This document shows, piece after piece, positions 7,016 to 12,527 of a stretch of DNA of 14,677 nucleotides (within the stretch, counting starts at the first letter, position 1; each line of letters opens with the position of its first letter). The stretch spans positions 1 through 14,677 of the forward strand of contig CAMDSG010000030.1 in the NCBI GenBank assembly GCA_945907055.1, given 5' to 3'. This DNA comes from Bifidobacterium breve. Lineage in GTDB: Bacteria; Actinomycetota; Acidimicrobiia; IMCC26256. Made by a program: the position numbers and the translations under genes. The notes below the pieces were generated by a model, which did not search any database, was not told the origin of the DNA, and saw only the letters and a program-made list of their open reading frames with translations.

Positions 7016-7217
7016 TCCGTCATCCTCACGCGTTTGGTAGCCGGTGACGCTCTAATCCCCGGGTCATACTTCCCTTACGCGTTCACGACTCTAGTGGCGC
7101 GCAGCACCAATTCGGCAACTTGTAGGAATGCCAATTAGGTGCACTAAGACCTAAAAGATCGTTGCGCAAATAGCACCAATGCAGAGCGATTTCTGCTAGG
7201 GCAGCGCGGGCATCTGG
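7016..7217. other. Gap between era and ctaC: probable oxidase-operon promoter region
   Basis: This 202-base stretch is the longest gap and the likely place for the cta promoter, but I cannot pick a convincing -35/-10 pair. On the minus strand it holds a small hairpin GCAGA-aatcgc-TCTGC shortly after the era stop (no T run), a direct repeat ATTGGTGCT (7180-7172 and 7111-7103), each followed within four bases by GCGC, and an inverted repeat TTAGGT...ACCTAA (7135-7154). No open frame of note. No recO, which often follows era in actinobacteria, is present. Confidence 0.55.
7135..7154. repeat. Inverted repeat upstream of ctaC
   Basis: Six-base perfect arms TTAGGT (7135-7140) and ACCTAA (7149-7154) around an eight-base spacer. 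The AT-rich arms and lack of a T run argue against a terminator; an operator for a dimeric regulator of the oxidase genes is possible but unproven. Confidence 0.4.
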
Positions 7218-8216
7218 TCACAGGCCGAGCCTGTCGAGTGCATGCCCTCTGCGTTGCCAGTTCGGGTCGACCTTGACCTTGTTCTCTATATAGACCCGAG
7301 CCCCAAGGAGTTGCTCGGCCTCAAGGCGTGCGGCGGTGCCCGCATCTCGCAGCACCGACCCTTTATGCCCGATCACAATCCCCTTCTGAGAATCCCTCTC
7401 AACGCGGATTGTGACCCTAAACCTGAGGATTTCTTCCTTCTCCGGGGCGAGATTCTCCTCGGCGTCCTCGCCATCTACCGATGGATCAGGCCTTCGGTAA
7501 GAGGCTTGCTCGTCCTCCTCGAAGGCCTCCGCTGTAACCATGATTGAGTGCGGCAACTCCTCACGGGCAATTGCAAGCAACTTCTCCCTCACGAGCTCGG
7601 CTACCAGGACCGCCTCAGGCTGATCGGTCACCACACCCCCTGGGTAGTACTCGGGTCCCTCAGGGAGCCTGGCATTGATCTCCGCCACGAGTAGGTCTAC
7701 GCCGTCTCCGGTGAGCGCCGAGATGGGCACAAATGCCGCAAAGTCTGCGAGGCCCGATGAGTCGATGAGCCTCTTAGCGACGGCAGCTGCATCGGCTAGA
7801 TCAACCTTGTTAACGACGAGGATCGCTGGAGTGCGCGACTCCTTGACGAGGTTGGCGATAAATCTGTCTCCAGGTCCGATCGGCGAGTCGGCCTCCACTA
7901 GCAAGCACACGACATCGACCTCGCGAAGCGTCTGCACAGAGCGCTCATTGCACCGCTCCCCTAAAAGAGTCCGAGGCCTATGAATACCTGGGGTATCGAG
8001 CAGAACAATTTGACTTGTGGAGGTCGTGTGCACGCCACGGATCTTTGTACGAGTGGTCTGCGGCTTATCCGAGACAATGGAGACCTTGCGCCCAACTACG
8101 TTGTTTACGAGTGTTGATTTTCCAACGTTGGGTCGCCCAACGAGGCTGACAAATCCACTGCGAAAGATGGGCTCGACTGGCTCGCTTACCTCACCTTGGC
8201 GGCTCGAATCACTCAC
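7218..8216 (-). CDS. era: GTPase Era (16S rRNA/30S assembly)
   Basis: 332 residues, somewhat longer than the usual about 300. Era binds the 3' end of 16S rRNA and checks 30S maturation. GTPase motifs: G1 GRPNVGKST (27-35), switch region with QTTRTK (53-58), G3 DTPG (74-77), G4 NKVD (136-139), G5 SAL (166-168). The C-terminal KH domain has RVTIRVERDSQKGIVIGHKG (GxxG at 283-286) and ends KVDPNWQRRGHALDRLGL. An acidic stretch of about 30 residues (233-262) is inserted at the entry to the KH domain. GTG start at 8216 sharing one base with the upstream TAG stop (TAGTG), with GAGG seven bases upstream, so it is coupled to the CNNM/CBS gene. YbeY, that protein and Era as neighbours is a widely conserved rRNA-processing group. 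Confidence 0.97.
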   Translation of the reverse strand: MSDSSRQGEVSEPVEPIFRSGFVSLVGRPNVGKSTLVNNVVGRKVSIVSDKPQTTRTKIRGVHTTSTSQIVLLDTPGIHRPRTLLGERCNERSVQTLREVDVVCLLVEADSPIGPGDRFIANLVKESRTPAILVVNKVDLADAAAVAKRLIDSSGLADFAAFVPISALTGDGVDLLVAEINARLPEGPEYYPGGVVTDQPEAVLVAELVREKLLAIAREELPHSIMVTAEAFEEDEQASYRRPDPSVDGEDAEENLAPEKEEILRFRVTIRVERDSQKGIVIGHKGSVLRDAGTAARLEAEQLLGARVYIENKVKVDPNWQRRGHALDRLGL

Positions 8217-9493
8217 TAGTTAGCCTCATCAGCAGTAACTAGCGGAAGAATGGGGACGATTACAACGCTCTTGATTCGTCGGCGCTCAATGCGCTCGACC
8301 CTGAACTTGAAGTTCTGGTAAGGGAACTCCTCCCCCTGCTCTGGGACGCGCCCTAGAACATTAAAAACAAAGCCACCAAGGGTGTCCGACTCTTCATCGG
8401 GGAGGTCCATTCCGAGCGCCTCACCAACCTCATCGATAGGCGTATTCCCAGGGGCGCGGATCCCGCCCCCCTCTAGTCTCTCGAGGCTGGGCTCAACGGC
8501 GTCGTACTCATCGGTTATGTCTCCGACAATCTCCTCAACAAGATCCTCAAGAGTCACTAGCCCAGCAGTACCGCCGTGCTCATCCACAACCATCGCCATA
8601 TGAAAGCGCTCAGTCCGCATGTCCTTAAGGAGCTTGGCGACTTTCTGCTGTTCCGGTACGAATTTGGCGGGTCGAAGCATCTCGCGAATCGTTGCAGGAC
8701 TCTCCGAGGACCTCGATCTACGAATCAGGTCCTTCAGGTAAATAATCCCGACAACCTCGTCAGTAGTTCCCTCATATACAGGCAGCCTTGAGAGTCCTTC
8801 ATTTATGGCCGTGTTTAGTGCTGCCTCAAGAGTTGACTCAACCTCAATCCCGATCATGTCTGGGCGAGGAGTCATAACTTCGCGAACAACAGTGTCGCCG
8901 AACTCGAAAATGGAGTGAATCAACTCGCGCTCGTCATGCTCAATCTCAGAATCATCGGCGGCTACATCTGCCATCATGCGCAGGTCTTGCTCCGTGACGA
9001 AGGGGCCCTTTTTCAAACCCTTACCGGGGAGCAGGGCATTGGCGAGGCCGATTAGCCCTCTCGACATTTTCCGAAGTGGCCAGAAATTTGTAATGGCGTA
9101 CAAGAAACCCGATACACGCAGCGCCGCTCGCTCAGGGTGCTGAATCGCGTACGTCTTAGGAGCAACCTCACCAAGTACGTAATAAACAACGATTTGGAGT
9201 ACTAAACCTATGACTAATCCGGTACTCCCCGCCTGACGCTCAAGCACAACACCGAGCAAAGATGCGCTTGTGAGTTGCGCTAGAAGAAGCAAGAAGAGCA
9301 ATGAATTTAATGTGCGCTCCGGGTGCTGGAGCATCACGACAAGGCGAGCCGCACCAGGCCTGCCCTCTTCTTCTAGAGCAATAGCGCGAATTCGATTAGT
9401 GCGTGTGAATGCCGTCTCGGCTAGCGCCATCAGTGTTGAGAAAAGGAAGAGGATAACTATTCCTCCGAGCATCAACCACTCAACGTTGGTCAA
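8216..9493 (-). CDS. CNNM/DUF21-CBS-CorC_HlyC domain membrane protein
   Basis: 425 residues. It has an N-terminal DUF21/CNNM membrane domain with about three to four helices (about 6-28, 62-85, 91-112, 126-145; motif LAETAFTRTNRIRAI and VLGEVAPKTYA). A linker leads to two CBS domains (about 203-330; MTPRPDM, LSRLPVYEGTTDEVVGIIYLKD, MVVDEHGGTAGLVTLEDLVEEIVGDITDE), then a C-terminal CorC_HlyC domain (about 340-417; LGGFVFNVLGRVPEQGE). The family is linked to divalent cation (Mg2+/Co2+) efflux or sensing; 'hemolysin' in older annotation is misleading. Start: in frame, a TGA stands only two codons before the TTG at 9493, so TTG with GGTGAG five bases upstream is the earliest start; Met8 (ATG) is the alternative but has a poorer ribosome site. 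The leader may fold over this site (see separate entry). Confidence 0.93.
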   Translation of the reverse strand: MTNVEWLMLGGIVILFLFSTLMALAETAFTRTNRIRAIALEEEGRPGAARLVVMLQHPERTLNSLLFLLLLAQLTSASLLGVVLERQAGSTGLVIGLVLQIVVYYVLGEVAPKTYAIQHPERAALRVSGFLYAITNFWPLRKMSRGLIGLANALLPGKGLKKGPFVTEQDLRMMADVAADDSEIEHDERELIHSIFEFGDTVVREVMTPRPDMIGIEVESTLEAALNTAINEGLSRLPVYEGTTDEVVGIIYLKDLIRRSRSSESPATIREMLRPAKFVPEQQKVAKLLKDMRTERFHMAMVVDEHGGTAGLVTLEDLVEEIVGDITDEYDAVEPSLERLEGGGIRAPGNTPIDEVGEALGMDLPDEESDTLGGFVFNVLGRVPEQGEEFPYQNFKFRVERIERRRIKSVVIVPILPLVTADEAN

Positions 9494-9498
9494 CTGGA

Positions 9499-9541
9499 CT
9501 CACCAAAATTCGACTGCAGGTTATTCATTAAAAATGGTGAG
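9499..9541 (-). promoter_or_regulatory. Possible hairpin masking the ribosome site of the CNNM/CBS gene
   Basis: In the minus-strand leader, CTCACCA (9541-9535) is perfectly complementary to TGGTGAG (9505-9499), with a 29-base A/T-rich loop. The downstream arm contains the GGTGAG ribosome-binding sequence five bases before the TTG start, so pairing would block initiation. The seven-base arms are seen directly; the regulatory role is inference. The long loop lowers stability. Confidence 0.4.
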
Positions 9542-9610
9542 AGGCCGAGCGCGATGCCTGCCCGAGGCGTTTTGGGGTTAGCGAGATGATTCATTTGAGG
9601 TGCATCCTAC

Positions 9611-10141
9611 CTATGAAAGTTTCTCTTCATCGGTGCTAAAGCGCTCTGTCTCACTAAAACGGGCTAGGAGTTCACGCTCTCGCTGCTGCATAACTGCAGC
9701 CTCCCCGGGCTCTTCGTGGTTGTACTCAAGGAGGTGGAGAACTCCATGTACGACGAGGAGCGCAATCTCCTCATCGGTCGTGGATCCATGCTCGGGGGCC
9801 TGAGCCTGAGCAATTCGGGGGCAGACGACGACATCACCGATGAGTGCAGGAGGCTCACTCGCCTCAGCCGGTGCACCTGGGCCTCGCCCTCCTTGATCGG
9901 GTTGGCGACCACCAATAACGATGTCGTCATCCATCGGGAAAGCCAGCACATCAGTGGGGCCTGTCCCCTCATGGAAGCGCACGTTGAGGTCCGTCATCGA
10001 CTGGATATCAACGAATATTAAGGAGAGTTCAGCATCGCCTGGTACGTGCTCCTCGGCGATAACTAGGCGCGCAAGACGCGTCCACCGCAGTACATCTACC
10101 TCGACTTCACTCTGCTCATCTGCTGCGAAGACCTCAATCAT
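9611..10141 (-). CDS. ybeY: Endoribonuclease YbeY (16S rRNA 3' maturation)
   Basis: 176 residues. YbeY is a zinc metalloprotein in 16S rRNA 3'-end processing and ribosome quality control. Visible elements: LSLIFVDIQSMTDLN, TDVLAFPMDDD (63-73), IGDVVVCPRIAQ and the metal site HGVLHLLEYNH with His132, His136 and His142. The consensus is HGxLHLxGYDH; here Gly is Glu139 and Asp is Asn141, while all three zinc His are intact. A Gly/Pro-rich insertion (about 78-98) sits between the conserved blocks. Start ATG overlaps the phoH TGA by four bases (ATGA). The ribosome site is weak (GGA), as expected for a coupled gene. The C-terminus is acidic and variable. Confidence 0.94.
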   Translation of the reverse strand: MIEVFAADEQSEVEVDVLRWTRLARLVIAEEHVPGDAELSLIFVDIQSMTDLNVRFHEGTGPTDVLAFPMDDDIVIGGRQPDQGGRGPGAPAEASEPPALIGDVVVCPRIAQAQAPEHGSTTDEEIALLVVHGVLHLLEYNHEEPGEAAVMQQRERELLARFSETERFSTDEEKLS

Positions 10142-11091
10142 TTCGAGTTCCGTTCGTAGGCATCAACTATGTCGGCAACTATCCGGTGACGCACAACATC
10201 CGCACTCTCTAGATCAACAAAAGCGAGTCCGTCTATGCCTTCGAGCAGCGGGCGCACTGTCTGTAGACCGGATCGCTGCGACCCACCGGGTAGGTCGATC
10301 TGGGTCACGTCACCTGTGACAACAATTTTCGCGCCGAAACCAAGCCGCGTTAGAAACATCTTCATCTGCTCGGGGGTTGTGTTTTGTGCCTCGTCGAGAA
10401 TTATGTAGGAGTCATTGAGTGTGCGCCCCCGCATGTAGGCAAGAGGCGCAACTTCGATAACGCCTTTTTCAATAAAGCGACTAACAGTCTCCGGCTCAAG
10501 CATGTCGTAGAGCGCGTCATAGAGGGGCCGTAAATATGGGTCAACCTTGGCCATCATGTCGCCTGGAAGAAAACCGAGCCTCTCCCCTGCCTCAACAGCA
10601 GGGCGGGTCAAGATGATTCGAGTCACTTCTTTAGCGAGCAGAGCCTGCACTCCTAGAGCTACCGCTAAATAAGACTTGCCGGTACCTGCAGGGCCAATAG
10701 CGAATGTAATCGTATTGTCTCGAACCGCCTCGACATAACGCATCTGCCCTGCGGTCTTAGGGCGTACGGTGCGCCGACCCTTCACAACTTCAGTTGAGAA
10801 AACCTCTGTAGGTCTCTGATCGGCCTTCAACATTTGAACGGTACGCCCAAGACTCTCAGGATCAAGTTGATGCCCTCTCTCAAGTAGGAGCACTAACTCT
10901 TCGAAGAGCAATGCGACCCTGCCTGCTTCGTCCTCGTCCCCGGTAACATTTATTTCATTTCCGCGCACAAGAATGGAGACATTGAATGCTCCCTCGATCA
11001 GCCTGAGGAGTTCATCTCGCTCTCCAAGGAGATCGAGCATCAAATGATTACCCGGAACGAGCACTTTGATGTGTGTATTGGAGAGAGTCAC
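10138..11091 (-). CDS. phoH: PhoH-like P-loop ATPase
   Basis: 317 residues, normal for the PhoH/PhoL family. An N-terminal small domain (1-85; VPGNHLMLDLLGERDELLRLIE, RGNEINVTGDE) precedes the ATPase domain. Walker A is GPAGTGKS (133-140), Walker B ILDEAQN (231-237), with TRPAVEAGERLGFLPGD, the sensor stretch VVTGDVTQIDLP (257-268), and an Arg-rich C-terminus (VVRHRIVADIV). Members neighbouring ybeY are thought to act in RNA metabolism; the exact substrate is unknown. Start is GTG at 11091, the only sensible one for a full N-terminal domain, but no clear ribosome site precedes it. A compact hairpin AGCCG-CTC-CGGCT (11118-11106) lies 15 bases upstream. The gap to the upstream regulator gene is 40 bases. 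Confidence 0.95.
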   Translation of the reverse strand: MTLSNTHIKVLVPGNHLMLDLLGERDELLRLIEGAFNVSILVRGNEINVTGDEDEAGRVALLFEELVLLLERGHQLDPESLGRTVQMLKADQRPTEVFSTEVVKGRRTVRPKTAGQMRYVEAVRDNTITFAIGPAGTGKSYLAVALGVQALLAKEVTRIILTRPAVEAGERLGFLPGDMMAKVDPYLRPLYDALYDMLEPETVSRFIEKGVIEVAPLAYMRGRTLNDSYIILDEAQNTTPEQMKMFLTRLGFGAKIVVTGDVTQIDLPGGSQRSGLQTVRPLLEGIDGLAFVDLESADVVRHRIVADIVDAYERNSK

Positions 11092-11131
11092 GGTGTGCTG
11101 AGGGTAGCCGGAGCGGCTGCAGGAGTGCGGG

Positions 11132-11617
11132 TCAGGCTGAGGCGCGAAGACCCAACTGCTCTAAGCGCGTGGGTAGGTCCTCAGTGCGACGCCCTAGTAC
11201 CGCTGCGAGGACTCGCATGTCGTCTCGGCGAATAGTCAATAGACGTCCGTTGAAATCTTGACGCTGGAGTTGAATTGTGGCTGCGTATCTAGCGAGTACG
11301 GCTGCCTCAGGGTCTTCACTATCGCCCAACTGAGCTAGGTCAATAGTAAATCCCTGATTCATTAACTCTGCCTCAGTGAGATCGATGACCGTCTCAGCAT
11401 CTCGGGGAAGAAGGGTGTCAGCAGGGACATCGTAGATCTCTGCGAGGCGCATGAGGCGAGGGACAGAAATTGCTCGTTCGCCACGCTCATAGGCTCCAAG
11501 GACCGATGCCTTGAATTCATGAGCGGAGCGATCCTCAACTTCGTGAAGAGACATCCCTTTTTGACGCCTGATAGCACGCAGTCGCGCCCCTACCCCTGCC
11601 TCACTCAATGTATCCAC
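11132..11617 (-). CDS. bldD: BldD-like transcriptional regulator with c-di-GMP-binding signature
   Basis: 161 residues (BldD about 167). The N-terminal XRE-type helix-turn-helix (about 7-72) resembles BldD closely: GARLRAIRRQKGMSLHEVED, then LGAYERGERAISVPRLMRLAEIYDVPADTLLP. The C-terminal domain (about 78-158) carries R119-Q-D121, eight residues, then R130-R-D-D133. This is the RxD-x8-RxxD pattern that binds tetrameric c-di-GMP in Streptomyces BldD, where the ligand drives dimerisation and DNA binding to repress developmental genes. Start: the GTG at 11617 lies directly against GGGGA, whereas a TTG three codons in (11608) has GGGGAG eight bases upstream; 11608 is the likelier true start. The position between rsmE and phoH is not the usual bldD site in Streptomyces. 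It has its own 112-base upstream region with palindromes, so it is probably separately regulated. Confidence 0.85.
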   Translation of the reverse strand: MDTLSEAGVGARLRAIRRQKGMSLHEVEDRSAHEFKASVLGAYERGERAISVPRLMRLAEIYDVPADTLLPRDAETVIDLTEAELMNQGFTIDLAQLGDSEDPEAAVLARYAATIQLQRQDFNGRLLTIRRDDMRVLAAVLGRRTEDLPTRLEQLGLRASA

Positions 11618-11650
11618 TCCCCAATAAATTTTTTCGATTGCATTCGATTC

Positions 11651-11671
11651 GCATGGACATTAGACCCATGC
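11651..11671. repeat. Inverted repeat in the bldD-like leader
   Basis: Perfect six-base arms GCATGG (11651-11656) and CCATGC (11666-11671) around nine bases. It lies just downstream (minus-strand sense) of the putative BldD-box palindrome. It could be a second operator half or an RNA hairpin; no T run follows, so it is not a terminator. Confidence 0.45.
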
Positions 11672-11672
11672 A

Positions 11673-11694
11673 CCCACTCACGGTGGGAATACTA
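11673..11694 (-). promoter_or_regulatory. Putative promoter -10 and BldD-box-like operator of the bldD-like gene
   Basis: On the minus strand TAGTAT (11694-11689) is a fair -10, without a good -35. Directly after it lies a 15-base palindrome (11687-11673) with arms CCCAC and GTGGG. Against the Streptomyces BldD-box consensus NTNACNCWGNGTNAN (recalled from the literature), aligned on the same axis, 6 of 9 defined positions match, including the AC...GT halves. An operator over the transcription start would suit autorepression, as known for BldD. The palindrome is seen; its function is inferred. Confidence 0.4.
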
Positions 11695-11705
11695 CCTAAT
11701 TTGCT

Positions 11706-11719
11706 CGAAATACGAAATA
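11706..11719. repeat. Perfect 7-base tandem duplication between rsmE and the bldD-like gene
   Basis: CGAAATA occurs twice head to tail (11706-11712 and 11713-11719), 11 bases after the end of rsmE in the transcribed sense. A further direct repeat, TTCGATT (11633-11639 and 11643-11649), lies nearer the regulator start. Confidence 0.6.
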
Positions 11720-11729
11720 TTCTTGAGTT

Positions 11730-12506
11730 CTAAGCCCGGCGAGCCCAAAGAATGCCGGCCGCTGCTATCGGGGCAGTCGCCGCTCTAAGAATATGTGGAC
11801 CTACGCGGAGGCTCTCAAGGTCACCAAGGCGCTCCACTTCTTCAGGCTCAAGGCCACCCTCAGGGCCGACTAGGAGTATCCAACCACTCGGGCCGGGCTC
11901 CTTTAGGGACTCAACCGAGCCGCCGTCTCTACTCGCGACTACTAGCCCACTCGACCCAGCTAGGCGGGCTAGTGGCTGAGGGTCGGTCACCTCGGGGAGT
12001 CGGGCCCTTCGAGACTGCTCGCTCGCCGAGCGCGCAACTCGCCTAAGGCGCTCGCCTGCTTTATCTGCCCTATCTCCAGTCCATCTCAGGACTGTTCTTT
12101 TAGTGATTACTGGGATGACCACATCCACACCGAGTTCAGTAAGAGACGCCACCACAGACTCAGGTTGGTCCCCTTTGGCCGGCGCGAAGGCCACTGTGAG
12201 GCGCGGGGTGGCGACTGGCTCTAAATAAATCTCAGTTGTTGGCGAAAGAAAGACGGAAGTATTTGTTACCGACTCAACCTCGGTAACGCGCCACAACCCT
12301 GCACCATCGGCGACGGTAATTACCTCACCGACCCCGATGCGGCGAACTCGCGATAGGTGGCGCCCATCCTCCCCTGAGATCTCGATCAGATCGCTCGCTC
12401 CATCTCCATCTCCGGCTCCAGCTCCAGCTCCGGCGAGTGCGTCGGCAGAGACAAAGACATGCGCCGCTGCCTCAGTAGATGCACACCAAAGACTCAACAT
12501 GCCCAC
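11730..12506 (-). CDS. rsmE: 16S rRNA m3U1498 methyltransferase RsmE
   Basis: 258 residues from the GTG at 12506; an in-frame ATG two codons later (12500) has GGGTGG close upstream and may be the true start. A SPOUT-class methyltransferase that N3-methylates U1498 (E. coli numbering) of 16S rRNA using SAM. The N-terminal PUA-like RNA-binding domain (about 15-95) includes HVFVSAD, EDGRHLSRVRRIGVGE and VADGAG. The knotted catalytic domain (about 103-255) includes AFAPAKGDQPE, LTELGVDVVIPV, the block ASEQSRRARLPEV (161-173), VGPEGGLEPEE (213-223) and the C-terminal LRVGPHILRAATAP. A low-complexity insertion (AG)n(DG)n at about 25-38, encoded by a 6-base repeat, lies between the first strand and the rest of the PUA domain. 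It follows dnaJ after 21 bases, the standard actinobacterial order. Confidence 0.94.
   Translation of the reverse strand: MGMLSLWCASTEAAAHVFVSADALAGAGAGAGDGDGASDLIEISGEDGRHLSRVRRIGVGEVITVADGAGLWRVTEVESVTNTSVFLSPTTEIYLEPVATPRLTVAFAPAKGDQPESVVASLTELGVDVVIPVITKRTVLRWTGDRADKAGERLRRVARSASEQSRRARLPEVTDPQPLARLAGSSGLVVASRDGGSVESLKEPGPSGWILLVGPEGGLEPEEVERLGDLESLRVGPHILRAATAPIAAAGILWARRA
12397..12432 (-). repeat. 6-base tandem repeat inside rsmE
   Basis: Six consecutive hexamers on the plus strand: GCTCCA, TCTCCA, TCTCCG, GCTCCA, GCTCCA, GCTCCG. In the rsmE frame they give alternating Ala-Gly then Asp-Gly residues. The length is a multiple of three, so copy-number change would not break the frame. Confidence 0.9.
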
Positions 12507-12527
12507 CCCGTCGTTTACGCGCGCACG

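Noticed and set aside
6575..7040. Open frames on the plus strand opposite ctaC
   Set aside because: They lie fully over a gene with clear CuA and haem motifs, have no recognisable domain and no good ribosome site; shadows of the real coding strand. The same holds for other plus-strand frames in the window.
9556..9568. GCCT-gcccg-AGGC palindrome after ybeY as a terminator
   Set aside because: Only four pairs, and no T run on the minus strand after it; not a convincing intrinsic terminator.
9921..10319. Plus-strand open frame of 132 codons across the ybeY-phoH junction
   Set aside because: Ser/Arg-rich composition typical of an antisense shadow; both genes beneath it are confidently identified on the minus strand.
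11771..11789. RsmE C-terminal motif LRAATA instead of the LRTETA of E. coli
   Set aside because: This Glu is, as far as I recall, commonly replaced in actinobacterial RsmE, so the change is not unusual.
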